This document shows, in pieces, positions 16,711 to 25,491 of a stretch of DNA of 64,000 bases. The DNA is from Mesorhizobium sp. L-2-11. Lineage in GTDB: Bacteria > Pseudomonadota > Alphaproteobacteria > Rhizobiales > Rhizobiaceae. A program made the position numbers and the translations under genes. The DNA is taken from the NCBI RefSeq assembly GCF_016756595.1, contig NZ_AP023257.1:1386001-1450000 (forward strand), read 5' to 3'. The notes under the pieces are model-generated. The model was given only the letters and a program-made list of their open reading frames with translations, did no database searches and was not told the DNA's origin. The first letter of the stretch is position 1, and every line of letters begins with the position of its first letter.

Positions 16711-17640
16711 TCAAAGCGCCTTTTGCAGTTCCGGCAGAATGACGAAAAGGTCGCCGACGAGACCGTAGTCGGCGACCTGGAAGATCGGCGCTTCCTCGTC
16801 CTTGTTGATGGCGACGATAACCTTCGAATCCTTCATGCCGGCAAGATGCTGGATGGCGCCGGAGATGCCGACGGCGATGTAGAGATCGGGGGCGACCACC
16901 TTGCCGGTCTGGCCGACCTGCCAGTCGTTCGGCGCATAGCCGGCATCGACTGCGGCACGAGAGGCGCCGACGGCGGCGCCGAGCTTATCGGCGATCGGCA
17001 GGATGACTTCCTGGAACTTCTCCGAGGAGCCCAGCGCGCGGCCGCCCGAGATGATGATCTTGGCCGAAGTCAGCTCCGGACGATCGGTCTCTGAAAGCTT
17101 GTTCTCGACGAAGCTCGACACGCCGGGATTGACAGCTGCCTGAACCGTCTCGACCGGGGCTGAACCGCCCTCGGCTGCGGCCTGGAAGGAGGCGGTGCGC
17201 ACGGTGATCACCTTCTTGGCGTCGCTCGACTGCACCGTCTGGATGGCGTTGCCGGCATAGATCGGCCGCTTGAAGGTGTCGGGCGATACCACTTCGATGA
17301 TCTCCGATACCTGCGCGACATCGAGCAGGGCTGCCACGCGCGGCGCGACATTCTTGCCCGACGAGGTCGCCGGCGCGATGATCGTGTCATAGGCATCGGC
17401 CATGTTGACGACGAGCGCCGCCAGCGGTTCGGCGAGACGCTCGGTGAGTTCGTCGGCTTCGGCGAGCAGCACCTTGCTTACCCCCTTGAGCCTGGTGGCG
17501 GCGTCCGCTGCGGGCCTGGCGCCGTTGCCGGCGACCAGCACATGCACGTCGGAGCCGATCTGCAGTGCAGCCGAAAGCGCCTTGGCGGTCTGGTCGGAAA
17601 GCGTCGCATTGTCATGTTCGGCAATCAGAAGAATTGTCAT
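16711..17640 (-). CDS. etfA: Electron transfer flavoprotein alpha subunit
   Basis: The 309-residue protein is the FAD-binding subunit of ETF, which takes electrons from acyl-CoA and other dehydrogenases and passes them to ETF:ubiquinone oxidoreductase. The N-terminal domain begins [18 protein letters not shown]. The conserved C-terminal FAD domain shows [58 protein letters not shown] and [14 protein letters not shown], including the classic GQTGKxVxPxLY element. It is 19 bp downstream of etfB in the usual order, with AAGGG before its ATG, and ends just before a strong terminator. Confidence 0.96.
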   Translation of the reverse strand: MTILLIAEHDNATLSDQTAKALSAALQIGSDVHVLVAGNGARPAADAATRLKGVSKVLLAEADELTERLAEPLAALVVNMADAYDTIIAPATSSGKNVAPRVAALLDVAQVSEIIEVVSPDTFKRPIYAGNAIQTVQSSDAKKVITVRTASFQAAAEGGSAPVETVQAAVNPGVSSFVENKLSETDRPELTSAKIIISGGRALGSSEKFQEVILPIADKLGAAVGASRAAVDAGYAPNDWQVGQTGKVVAPDLYIAVGISGAIQHLAGMKDSKVIVAINKDEEAPIFQVADYGLVGDLFVILPELQKAL

Positions 17641-17659
17641 CTTTTTTCCCTTCTCAGCC

Positions 17660-18409
17660 TTACAGCACGCCGGCTTCGTTCTTCAGCTTGTCGACCAATT
17701 CGGCGACGCTCTTGAGCTTGACGCCGGCCTTGCGGCCGCCCGGCTCCTCGGTCTTGATCACCTTCAGCCGCGGCTTGACGTCGGCGCCGTAATCGGCGGG
17801 AGATTTCTCGTCGAGGGGCTTCTTCTTGGCCTTCATGATGTTGGGCAGCGAGGCATAGCGCGGCTGGTTGAGGCGAAGATCCGCGGTGACGATCGCCGGC
17901 ATCTTCAGCTCCACCGTCTGCAGGCCGCCATCGACCTCGCGCGTTACCTTGGCCTTGTCGCCATCGATAACGACCTTGGAGGCAAAAGTGCCTTGCGCCC
18001 AGCCCAGAAGTGCGGCCAGCATCTGGCCGGTCTGGTTCGAATCGTCGTCGATCGCCTGCTTGCCGAGAATGACGAGACCGGGCTTTTCTGCCTCGACCAC
18101 GCCCTTCAGCACCTTGGCGACGCCCAGCGGCTCGGTCTGCTCGTCGGTCTTGACCAGGATGGCGCGGTCGGCACCCATGGCCAGCGCGGTGCGCAAGGTC
18201 TCCTGCGCCTGCTGCGGCCCGATCGAGACAACGATGATCTCCTCCGCCTTGCCGGCCTCCTTCAGCCGGATCGCCTCTTCGACGGCGATCTCGTCGAACG
18301 GGTTCATCGCCATCTTGACGTTGGCGAGTTCAACCGCCGAACCGTCAGCCTTCACACGAACCTTCACATTCGCATCCACAACCCGCTTCACGGGCACAAG
18401 GATCTTCAT
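17660..18409 (-). CDS. etfB: Electron transfer flavoprotein beta subunit
   Basis: The 249-residue protein is the AMP-binding subunit that pairs with EtfA. It begins [20 protein letters not shown] and carries [18 protein letters not shown] and the conserved ETF-beta signature region [43 protein letters not shown] (about 160-205). The length is normal. It is the first gene of the etfB-etfA unit. The 318-bp gap upstream contains a dispersed palindromic repeat, so the promoter must lie near 18410-18530; I see no clear consensus there. Confidence 0.96.
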   Translation of the reverse strand: MKILVPVKRVVDANVKVRVKADGSAVELANVKMAMNPFDEIAVEEAIRLKEAGKAEEIIVVSIGPQQAQETLRTALAMGADRAILVKTDEQTEPLGVAKVLKGVVEAEKPGLVILGKQAIDDDSNQTGQMLAALLGWAQGTFASKVVIDGDKAKVTREVDGGLQTVELKMPAIVTADLRLNQPRYASLPNIMKAKKKPLDEKSPADYGADVKPRLKVIKTEEPGGRKAGVKLKSVAELVDKLKNEAGVL

Positions 18410-18533
18410 TTGCCTGTCACCTCTTTCACGATAGCCACCTCTTTCAAGATAGTCGGGCGCGCTATAGCAGTGTGCGCCTCTTCAGAATTGTCGAAAGCCG
18501 ACATTCCGGACGGAATTCTAGTCTCCGACCGCC

Positions 18534-18644
18534 TAAAGCGCGTCGCATTTGACCAACCTCACGCGACGCGCTTCAGGTTGTTTGTTTCATGCATGTCGTT
18601 ACCCGCAAAACCGCTGCACAGTTTTGCGCGACATGCATTGGTGT
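18534..18644. repeat. Dispersed palindromic repeat, family B, copy 1
   Basis: The element begins TAAAGCGCGTCGCATTTGAC and contains GCGTCGC...GCGACGC inverted arms, then a second palindromic part (ACATGCA type ends around CAAAACCGCTGCACAG). A second copy lies at 58591-58695 with about the same order and scattered differences. The 318-bp gap 18410-18727 holds this repeat and no gene. Confidence 0.75.
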
Positions 18645-18727
18645 GGGAAAGCTTCCGTAGTTGCGGCGACCCCGCACGTCAATATCCGGGTTGCGCCCAA
18701 ATCATCCGCGACCGCACTCAAATCGGT

Positions 18728-19531
18728 TCAGTCCGGAGCGGAGGCGGTTCCCCGTCCCCAGCGCGGCGCCGACTGCGCCGGCAGCGGTTCGCTTGCCGTG
18801 GGTTCTGCAACAGCGGGTGCCGGGCCGACTACCAGCGCGGTCTCTTCCTCAGCACCGGCAAGCAGCGGTACGGCACGGTTGCGCAAGATGAGCACCAGCA
18901 CGGCCCCGGCGATGATGCCGCCGACATGGCAGGCCCAGGAGATCTGATCCTCGCCACCGGCGGCGAACATCACGATCTGGAACAGGATCCACAGGATGAG
19001 CGGGATGAAGGCCGGGATGCGCAGCGGAATGCGGGCGAAGGCCAGCACCCATACCTTCACTCTGGGATAGAGGATCAGATAGGCGGCGACCACGCCGGCA
19101 ATGGCGCCTGAGGCGCCGATCAGCGGAACCTGCGAGTCCCACGCGATCAGGCCCTGGAAGAAAGCGCCGGCGATGGCGCAGAGCAGGTAGAAGGCGAGAA
19201 AGCGGATATGACCGAGCGCGTCCTCGACATTGTCGCCGAACACCCACAGGAACAGCATGTTGCCGCCGAGATGGAAAATATCGGCATGCAGGAAGGAATA
19301 GGTGACGTAGCTCAGGCTCTCCGGGATCACGACAAACTGCGGAGCCAGTTCGGCGCTGTCGTGGACGACCGACGGGATGAAGCCGAGGCCCAGCACAGCG
19401 GCGTTGGTGAACTGCTCGCCGCCGAGCGCGGTGGCGAAGTAGATGAGCGTATTGAACGCGATCAGGCCGATCGTGACATATTGCTGCTTGATGTGGCGCA
19501 GCCGGTTGCTGTCATAAAGCGGGATGAACAT
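18728..19531 (-). CDS. Rhomboid-family intramembrane serine protease
   Basis: The 267-residue inner-membrane protein has six or more hydrophobic spans and the rhomboid catalytic dyad: Ser in LIGASGAIAGV (about residue 141) and His in SWACHVGGIIAGA (about residue 201). The FLHADIFHLGGNMLFLWVFGDNVED block (about 80-104) is the family's HxxxxHxxxN and L1-loop region. Rhomboids cut transmembrane helices of membrane proteins; no substrate is evident. The C-terminal about 45 residues (EEETALVVGP onward) are Ala/Pro-rich and look disordered. Spacing to the adenosyltransferase gene upstream on the same strand is 24 bp, so they may share a transcript. Confidence 0.92.
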   Translation of the reverse strand: MFIPLYDSNRLRHIKQQYVTIGLIAFNTLIYFATALGGEQFTNAAVLGLGFIPSVVHDSAELAPQFVVIPESLSYVTYSFLHADIFHLGGNMLFLWVFGDNVEDALGHIRFLAFYLLCAIAGAFFQGLIAWDSQVPLIGASGAIAGVVAAYLILYPRVKVWVLAFARIPLRIPAFIPLILWILFQIVMFAAGGEDQISWACHVGGIIAGAVLVLILRNRAVPLLAGAEEETALVVGPAPAVAEPTASEPLPAQSAPRWGRGTASAPD

Positions 19532-19555
19532 CGGCCCCTCTCCGCCTCGGCAGAT

Positions 19556-20137
19556 TCAGCGGTTCTTGCCCGGAATCCATAGCACGTCGGCGTTTCCATT
19601 GTCATTGACCGCGCGTGCGGCGACGAACAGAAAGTCCGATACGCGGTTGATGTATCTTATCGTCTCGCGGTTGACATGCTCGCCCGGGTCCTGCGTCAAC
19701 GCCACCATGATGCGCTCGGCCCGCCGCGCCACCGTGCGGGCGAGGTGAAGCGCAGCCGCCGCCGGAGTGCCGCCGTTGAGCACGAAGGATTTGAGCGGCT
19801 GCAGATCCTTGTTGAGCAGGTCGATGTCCTTTTCGACACGGTCGGTCTGCACAGCGGTGATGCGCAGCGGCTCATAGCCGAGCGGCTTGCCGTCGTCGGG
19901 CACGGCCAGATCGGCGCCGAGGTCGAAAAGATCGTTCTGAATGCGGCCGAGCATCGCGTCGATCGCCGGGTGTGCTGCCGCGGTGTGGATGCGGGCCATG
20001 CCGATGCAGGCGTTGGCTTCGTCGACCGTGCCATAGGCGTCGATGCGCAGATCGGATTTCAGCCGCCGTTCACCATTGCCGAGGCCGGTGGTGCCGTCGT
20101 CGCCGGTGCGGGTGTAGATCTTGTTGAGCTTGACCAC
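19556..20137 (-). CDS. Cob(I)alamin adenosyltransferase, PduO/MMAB type
   Basis: The 193-residue enzyme transfers the adenosyl group of ATP to cob(I)alamin, making coenzyme B12. Family landmarks are TRTGDDGTTGLGNGERR (about 9-25, ATP-binding loop), YGTVDEANACIGMAR (35-49), and NGGTPAAAALHLARTVARRAER (about 131-152) with RYINRVSDFLFVAAR near the end. It is a PduO-type protein, unrelated to CobA/CobO-type enzymes. The start is GTG at 20137 with GGGAGG well spaced upstream. The neighbours (rhomboid protease, twin transmembrane protein) do not form a cobalamin pathway cluster. Confidence 0.93.
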   Translation of the reverse strand: MVKLNKIYTRTGDDGTTGLGNGERRLKSDLRIDAYGTVDEANACIGMARIHTAAAHPAIDAMLGRIQNDLFDLGADLAVPDDGKPLGYEPLRITAVQTDRVEKDIDLLNKDLQPLKSFVLNGGTPAAAALHLARTVARRAERIMVALTQDPGEHVNRETIRYINRVSDFLFVAARAVNDNGNADVLWIPGKNR

Positions 20138-20159
20138 GCTCCGCCTCCCGAAATCGCCG

Positions 20160-20351
20160 TCACTTGCGGGTGAAATACACCGCCAGCATGATCAGCACCA
20201 ATGCCACGAACTGCAGCAGCACGCGCGTCTGCATCAGCTTGTTGGAGGTCATGCCGGAGCCGCCGCGCATCATGTTGATGAGGCCGCGGATCAGCACGAT
20301 CACCACGGCGACCATGACGAGGACAGCGAGGATGTTGAAGACGGTTGCCAT
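20160..20351 (-). CDS. Twin-transmembrane (HIG1-like) small protein
   Basis: The 63-residue protein has two hydrophobic helices (about 5-26 and 44-60) separated by a polar GGSGMTSNKLMQTR loop, and ends FTRK. The RxxxQ-type loop and double span match the small HIG1/twin-transmembrane proteins found beside cobalamin adenosyltransferase in rhizobia. HIG1 relatives in mitochondria associate with respiratory complexes; a similar role here is only inference. It lies 22 bp upstream of the adenosyltransferase on the same strand. Confidence 0.8.
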   Translation of the reverse strand: MATVFNILAVLVMVAVVIVLIRGLINMMRGGSGMTSNKLMQTRVLLQFVALVLIMLAVYFTRK

Positions 20352-20374
20352 AGTGTGTTTCCAGTCGATTGCGT

Positions 20375-21241
20375 TCAGGCGCGTTTGGCAAGGAGGCGGT
20401 AGAGCATTGATGCCGGCAGGATGCGTTTGAGGACAACGCCGATCCTGGCCGGCACCGTTACCACATAATGCGGACGCGGGCGCCGCGACAGAAGCGCATG
20501 GCGCAAGGCGGCATGAACCACCTCCGGCCCGGGCTTCAGCCGTGACGTGCTACCGCCGGCCTGCAGCCGTTGCAGCTGCGCCTCGTAGGCGAGGCGGTGG
20601 ACGGAATTCTCACGGTCGATATTCCTGAGAAACCAGACAAGGCCGTTGCTGGCGATCTTCGATGTCACCGGCCCCGGCTCGATCAGCGAGACATGGATGC
20701 CGCTGCCCTGGAGTTCCTGATGCATGCACAGCATCAGCCCTTCGACCGCGTGCTTCGAGGCCGAATAGGCGCCGCGAAAGGGCAGCGGCGCCAGGCCGAG
20801 GATCGAGGAGCAGTGGACAAGACGGCCATGGCCCTGGCGGCGCATCACCGGCACGACACGGCGGGTGAGATCATGCCAGCCAAAGACATTCGCCTCGAAT
20901 TGCTCCCTGAGCGCTGCCACCGGCAGGTCCTCGACGGCGCCGGGCTGGGCGAAGGCGCCGTTGTTGAACAGGGCATCGAGCCGTCCGCCGGTCCGATCCA
21001 GCACCGACGCCACCAGCGTCTCGATGGATCCCGGCTCGCGATAGTCCAGATAGAAAGCCTCGATTCCATCGGCCTCGAGGGCGGCGATGTCCTCCGGCTT
21101 GCGCGCCGTCGCAAACACCCGCCAGCCTTCACTGTTCAGCGCCCGAGCGCAATGGGCGCCTATCCCGGAAGAAGCACCGGTGACGATGATGGTGCGCAAC
21201 TTTTCTCCGGGAGGAAGCGTTGTTTGACCCAGGCTTGCCAT
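20375..21241 (-). CDS. Short-chain dehydrogenase/reductase
   Basis: The 288-residue protein has the classical SDR pattern: cofactor motif TGASSGIGAHCA (about 20-31), LFNNGAF (NNG in place of NNAG, about 93-99), catalytic Ser in HCSSILG and Tyr-x-x-x-Lys in YSASKHAVEG (about 152-161), then EPGPVTS. The substrate is unknown. The ATG at 21241 gives a normal N-terminus; a longer frame to 21280 runs through the divergent gene. The 5' end overlaps the 5' end of the divergent BrkB-like gene if that one starts at its TTG. Confidence 0.88.
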   Translation of the reverse strand: MASLGQTTLPPGEKLRTIIVTGASSGIGAHCARALNSEGWRVFATARKPEDIAALEADGIEAFYLDYREPGSIETLVASVLDRTGGRLDALFNNGAFAQPGAVEDLPVAALREQFEANVFGWHDLTRRVVPVMRRQGHGRLVHCSSILGLAPLPFRGAYSASKHAVEGLMLCMHQELQGSGIHVSLIEPGPVTSKIASNGLVWFLRNIDRENSVHRLAYEAQLQRLQAGGSTSRLKPGPEVVHAALRHALLSRRPRPHYVVTVPARIGVVLKRILPASMLYRLLAKRA

Positions 21242-22149
21242 TTGCCGCAATCCCTTCCCATATTCGCGGCGTCGATACAATCGAAGGGACGCGGTTCTTG
21301 TTGCGGAAGATCGTAGCCGTCAAGCGCGTGCTCTATGACGCGTTCGGCCATTTCGATGCAGACGATGGCTGGGCGATGGCCAGCCATCTGGCGATCACGG
21401 CGCTGATGGCGCTATTCCCGTTTCTGATTTTCGCCACGACGCTGGCCAGCTTCCTCGGCGCACAGGCTTTTGCCGACACCGCCGTGCATATCGTCTTCGA
21501 CACCTGGCCCGAGCAGATCGCCGAGCCGATCGCGCGCGAAGTGCTCAACGTGCTCACCGTGCAGCGCACCGACCTGTTGACCTATGGCGTGCTGCTTGCC
21601 GCCTTCTTCGCCTCGAACGGCATCGAGGCGCTGCGCACCTCGCTCAACCGCGCCTACCGCGTTTCCGAAACGCGCGGCATCATCTACCGCCGGGTGCAAA
21701 GCATCGCCTTCGTGCTGATCGCCACCGCAGGCTTTCTGGTGATCAGCGTGCTTCTGGTGTTTGCGCCGTTGCTGGCGCGGCTGGCCGAGGCCAATTTCGA
21801 ATGGGTAAAACCCTATATGGGAACGATCACGCTGTGGCGTTACATCATCGCCTCGATCGTCATCGTCGGCGGACTCTTCGCGGTGCATTACTGGCTGCCT
21901 GCGGGCAAGCGCCGCTTCGTCTCGATCATACCGGGCATCATCTTCACGCTGATTGCCTGGCTTATCGGGTCGACCATCTTCGCCGCCTATCTCGACCGTT
22001 TCTCGTCCTATGTGACGACCTATGCCGGCCTTGCCTCGATCATGGTCGCGGTCGTCTTCCTCTATATGGTCTCGGCGATCTTCATTCTCGGCGGTGAACT
22101 CAATGCCGCGATCAGCCGCTATCTGGAGGCACGCGCCCGAGTTGGCTGA
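21220..22149 (+). CDS. YihY/BrkB-family membrane protein
   Basis: The product (about 309 aa) has the YihY/BrkB fold: an N-terminal helix (VLYDAFGHFDADDGWAMASHLAITALMALFPFLIFA), six hydrophobic spans, GIEALRTSLNRAYRV near residue 137 and the C-terminal VFLYMVSAIFILGGELNAAIS. The family was once called ribonuclease BN, wrongly; its function is unsettled. The start is uncertain. The TTG at 21220 has GGGAGGAAG just upstream but puts the first seven codons over the start of the divergent SDR gene. An internal start in the 21260-21340 region would keep all conserved sequence. Confidence 0.82.
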   Translation: MFDPGLPFAAIPSHIRGVDTIEGTRFLLRKIVAVKRVLYDAFGHFDADDGWAMASHLAITALMALFPFLIFATTLASFLGAQAFADTAVHIVFDTWPEQIAEPIAREVLNVLTVQRTDLLTYGVLLAAFFASNGIEALRTSLNRAYRVSETRGIIYRRVQSIAFVLIATAGFLVISVLLVFAPLLARLAEANFEWVKPYMGTITLWRYIIASIVIVGGLFAVHYWLPAGKRRFVSIIPGIIFTLIAWLIGSTIFAAYLDRFSSYVTTYAGLASIMVAVVFLYMVSAIFILGGELNAAISRYLEARARVG

Positions 22150-22158
22150 TGCTGGGTT

Positions 22159-22226
22159 GAGCATGATCTTTTCCGAAAACCGGTCGCAACTTTTTGCTTC
22201 GCTGACCTTCGGTTCGGGATCATGCT
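22159..22226. repeat. Dispersed palindromic repeat, family A, copy 1
   Basis: AGCATGATC at the left pairs with GATCATGCT at the right, enclosing CCGAAAACCGG and the CTGACCTTCGGTTCGG segment. Two more copies lie at 26846-26892 and 26900-26968. The right end supplies the TGA stop codon (22220-22222) of the DMT-transporter gene on the minus strand. Confidence 0.8.
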
Positions 22227-23095
22227 TTCGTCGGCTGAGCGGTTGCCAGTCCGACGCCGAGCGTCGCGATCGCCATGCCGACGATCTGGACCAGGTTCAA
22301 CTGTTCGCCGAACAATAGCCAGGCGATGACCGCGGTGACGGCTGGGACCAGATAGAATAGCGAAGCGACTTTCGACATCTCGCCGTCGCGGATCATCACC
22401 ATCAACAGGAAGATAGCGCCGATCGACAGCACCAGCACCAGCCATGCCATGGCGAAGATCAACTCGCCATTGACGATGACGGTTCGCGTTTCGAAAGCGA
22501 GCGAGGCCAAAGCCATCACCGATGCGCCGCCGACATATTGCCAAGTGGTGGCCGCCACGAGATCGCCGCCGGAGGCGAAGCGCTTCTGCCAGATCGTGCC
22601 GGCGCTCATGCCAAGCACCGAGACAAGCGAGGCAGCCAGCGTCTCGGCCGTCACGCCGCCGCCGAGCGTCCCGAGCTTCGGCCAAAGCACGATGACCACG
22701 CCGACCAGACCGACGCCGAGGCCGGCCCAATGGCGCGGCAGGATCGCCTCGCCGAGAAACCGGCCGGCCATCACCGCGGTGATCAGCGGCTGCAGCCCGA
22801 CGATCAAGGCCGATAACCCGGCCGGCATGCCCCTGTGGATGGCCCAGAACACGCCGCCGAGATAGACGCCATGCATCAGGATGCCGGCGCCGGTCGCGTG
22901 CAGCGCCTCCTTGCGCGTCGCCCGCTTGGAGCCGAGTGCTGCCATCAAGGCGGCCAACAGGACGGCGGCCAGCACGAAGCGCGCGGCCAGGAAGGTGAAA
23001 GGCTCGGCCCACGGCATGGCATATCGCGCACCAATGAAGCCGGTCGCCCACAGGACGACAAAGGAGGCGGGGATGAACCGCTTGATACTGCGCAT
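22220..23095 (-). CDS. EamA/DMT-superfamily transporter
   Basis: The 291-residue protein has about ten hydrophobic helices in two EamA repeats (first from FIPASFVVLWATGFIGARY, second from AETLAASLVSVLGMSAGTIWQKR), each near 140 residues. Drug/metabolite transporters of this class export amino acids or other small metabolites; the substrate cannot be read. The ATG at 23095 gives the standard MRSIKRFIP start. Its last codons and the stop lie inside a dispersed palindromic repeat, suggesting the repeat landed at or reshaped the 3' end. Upstream is a long gene-free region. Confidence 0.88.
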   Translation of the reverse strand: MRSIKRFIPASFVVLWATGFIGARYAMPWAEPFTFLAARFVLAAVLLAALMAALGSKRATRKEALHATGAGILMHGVYLGGVFWAIHRGMPAGLSALIVGLQPLITAVMAGRFLGEAILPRHWAGLGVGLVGVVIVLWPKLGTLGGGVTAETLAASLVSVLGMSAGTIWQKRFASGGDLVAATTWQYVGGASVMALASLAFETRTVIVNGELIFAMAWLVLVLSIGAIFLLMVMIRDGEMSKVASLFYLVPAVTAVIAWLLFGEQLNLVQIVGMAIATLGVGLATAQPTKA

Positions 23096-23755
23096 GTTCC
23101 GGAGGCTGCCGCGTGGTCGGTGAGGGTTGACTGTCGCGACTGCTCTAATGTGGTTCAACCTGGCAAGCAAAACCAAACGGTTGATCCATGGGCTCACCCG
23201 AATTGAAGGAGGCGCTGGTCAGGGAGGATCGAAACATGATCCAGTTCCTCTGCACAGAGTATGTGGTTCTGGACTGAGCCTGAAGGGGACTGTGGACGAT
23301 CGCTGTCGGCCGGCCTCCAGCTACCATCTCTGACGCTGGCGGTTTGCTACAGGCCACTACACCTTCGTCATCCTAGGGCGGAGCAAGGAGCGAAGCGACG
23401 CGGCGCAGACCCTGGGATCCATTCCGTGATATCAGCCGAGGAATGCAGCGGCTCAGAACGGCGCTTGCATCCGCGACGGTGCCGGCCGCCGCATTACGGA
23501 GCTTAAATCCGACGACGGCTCGCGCTTCGCCAGCGGGTGGTGGGCGTTCGGTTCTGGTCCGCTGGAGCACTGCCGCAAGGCAACGGCATGGATCCCAGGG
23601 TCTGCGCCGCGTCGCTTCGCTCCTTGCTCCGCCCTGGGATGACGAAGTGGAGGGATGGTTCGGCTAATCTCGAAGGTTGGTGATTTGCCACTGGACGGAA
23701 TTGTCGACGCTCGCTGCCGATCGGCTCGACCTGTCAAATCTACTGTGCAGAGGCC
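23096..23755. other. Long gene-free region containing a large inverted repeat
   Basis: About 660 bp lie between the DMT transporter and gluQ. The middle is occupied by the 285-bp inverted-repeat structure described separately. The small frames here are poor in starts and ribosome sites, and several are created by the repeat arms, so I call no gene. Confidence 0.6.
23363..23647. repeat. 285-bp element with 60-bp terminal inverted repeats
   Basis: The arm 23363-23422 (CTTCGTCATCCTAGGGCGGA...) is the reverse complement of 23588-23647 with one mismatch over 60 bases. The 165-bp centre carries no gene. This looks like a MITE-like or composite intergenic repeat; similar CTTCGTCATCCTAGGGCG-type arms are common in mesorhizobia. 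I see no flanking target duplication that I would trust. Confidence 0.8.
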
Positions 23756-24631
23756 CTAAATCCCAATCAGCCGCCGGACGTCTTCCGGTGATGCGCCGGC
23801 CTCGCGCAAGGCGGCAAGGCCGGTATCCTGAAGACTTTTTGACAGCTTTCGTCCGTCCGGGCCGAGGACCAGACGATGGTGGAAGTAGCCTGGTTGCGGC
23901 AGGCCGAGGATCTCCTGGAGCAGGCGCTGCACGCCGGTGGCGGAATAGAGGTCCTGGCCGCGCACCACGTGGCTGACGCCTTGCAGCGCGTCGTCGACGA
24001 CGACGGCGAGATGATAGCTGGTCGGGATTTCACGGCGCGCCACGATCACGTCGCCCCAGTCCTGCGGCCGGGCTTCTATCGTGCGTGTCGCGGAAAGGCT
24101 TTCATCGGAAGATTCCAGCCAGGACAGACCCGTACCGACGCGCGCCATCGCAGCATCGACGTCGAGCCGCCAGGCGAAGGGTGCGTTCTCGGCCATCCGT
24201 CGCTGGCGTTCCTTCATCGGCAACGCCTTGTCGACGGCGGGATAGAGCGGCACCCCGTCCGGGTCGCGCGGCCAGTCGCGGCCGCGCCTTTCGCGGTCGG
24301 CAATGAAGGCGCGGATTTCGCCACGGCTCATGAACGCCGGGTAGACGAGTTCTTCCCTGATCAGCCGATCGAGCACCGCCTGATAGTCCGAAAAATGGTC
24401 GGACTGACGGCGCACCGGTTGTTCCCAGCCAAGCCCGAGCCATTCCAGGTCGCGAAAAATGCCGGCCTCGAATTCCGGCGTGCAGCGCGTCGTGTCGATG
24501 TCCTCGATGCGTAGCAACAGCCGCCCGCCGGTTGCGCTGGCCAATTTTTGATTGAGCAGCGCCGAATAGGCATGGCCGAGATGCAGGTCGCCATTAGGGC
24601 TCGGCGCGAAGCGGAATGTCAGGAGTGTCAT
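23756..24631 (-). CDS. gluQ: Glutamyl-Q tRNA(Asp) synthetase
   Basis: The 291-residue protein is a truncated glutamyl-tRNA synthetase paralogue: a full catalytic Rossmann domain with the HIGH-type motif in FAPSPNGDLHLGHAYSAL (about 6-23) and the KMSKS-type motif GRKLSKS near residue 265, but no anticodon-binding domain. GluQ charges the queuosine base of tRNA(Asp) with glutamate. RLLLRIEDIDTTR (about 38-50) is the conserved follow-up motif. The ATG at 24631 is the natural start; an upstream frame to 25066 overlaps the divergent glycosylase gene and is spurious. It is divergent from the glycosylase gene, with a 90-bp gap. Confidence 0.93.
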   Translation of the reverse strand: MTLLTFRFAPSPNGDLHLGHAYSALLNQKLASATGGRLLLRIEDIDTTRCTPEFEAGIFRDLEWLGLGWEQPVRRQSDHFSDYQAVLDRLIREELVYPAFMSRGEIRAFIADRERRGRDWPRDPDGVPLYPAVDKALPMKERQRRMAENAPFAWRLDVDAAMARVGTGLSWLESSDESLSATRTIEARPQDWGDVIVARREIPTSYHLAVVVDDALQGVSHVVRGQDLYSATGVQRLLQEILGLPQPGYFHHRLVLGPDGRKLSKSLQDTGLAALREAGASPEDVRRLIGI

Positions 24632-24721
24632 CGTTCGGCGGCAATCGGGTTGTGCGGCGCTTTCGCCAGTTGCTAATTTGCGCCTGATTACATCTGCCAT
24701 TTGCGCCGGGAACAAGCAGAC

Positions 24722-25363
24722 ATGCAACGCATCGCCACGCTCGACGACATCTCGCAAGGGCTCGACGCGCTCTGCCTGCTCGACCCGCGTCTGGAAAAGG
24801 TTCGCGGCATGGCCGGCCAGGTGCCGCTTCGGCTGTCCGAGCCGGGGTTCAGAAGCCTTGCCTCGATCATCGTCTCGCAGCAGGTATCCCGCGCCAGCGC
24901 CGACGCCATCTTCGGGCGGCTGACAAAACTCGTCGATCCGCTGACGCCGCAAGCCATCCTTGCCGCCGACGAAGCCATTTTTCGCGAGGCCGGGCTGTCG
25001 CGGCCGAAGCAGCGCGGGCTGATCGCCGTCGCCCAGGCGGTGGTCGATGGCCTCGACCTCGATCAACTCTGCTTGCTCGACGCCACGCAGGCGATCACGG
25101 CGATGACCAGGGTGTCAGGCATCGGCCCATGGACGGCGGAAGTCTATCTTCTGTTCGCCGCCGGCCACCCCGACGTCTTCCCGGCACGCGACGTTGCCCT
25201 GCAGAGCGCGGTCGGTCACGCGCTCGGCATCGACCCGCGTCCGCCCGAGAAAACGCTGATCCAGCTCGCCGAATCATGGAGCCCGTGGCGCGGTGTCGCA
25301 TCACGGCTTTTTTGGGCGTATTATCGTGAATTGAAGGGCAGGGACGCCACGCCTCCGGCCTGA
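24722..25363 (+). CDS. DNA-3-methyladenine glycosylase II family protein (AlkA-like)
   Basis: The 213-residue protein is an HhH-GPD base-excision enzyme. IIVSQQVSRASADAIFGRL (about 48-66) is the conserved helix of AlkA-type glycosylases, VSGIGPWTAEVYLLF (about 126-140) is the helix-hairpin-helix, and the catalytic Asp is in FPARDVALQ (about 152). It removes alkylated purines. It is shorter than E. coli AlkA and lacks the N-terminal Ada-like beta domain, like many alphaproteobacterial homologues. The ATG at 24722 is preferred over a TTG at 24701. Confidence 0.9.
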   Translation: MQRIATLDDISQGLDALCLLDPRLEKVRGMAGQVPLRLSEPGFRSLASIIVSQQVSRASADAIFGRLTKLVDPLTPQAILAADEAIFREAGLSRPKQRGLIAVAQAVVDGLDLDQLCLLDATQAITAMTRVSGIGPWTAEVYLLFAAGHPDVFPARDVALQSAVGHALGIDPRPPEKTLIQLAESWSPWRGVASRLFWAYYRELKGRDATPPA

Positions 25364-25491
25364 GTTCGCAAAAAAGCATTGAAATCAGGCGCTTTTAGCG
25401 CTCCGTTTAATCGACAAGCCGCTTCACATCCCTGTCATGTCGGGCTTACAGTATCCGCGCCGACAGGTTAAGAACCAAGGAGGTCATTGAC

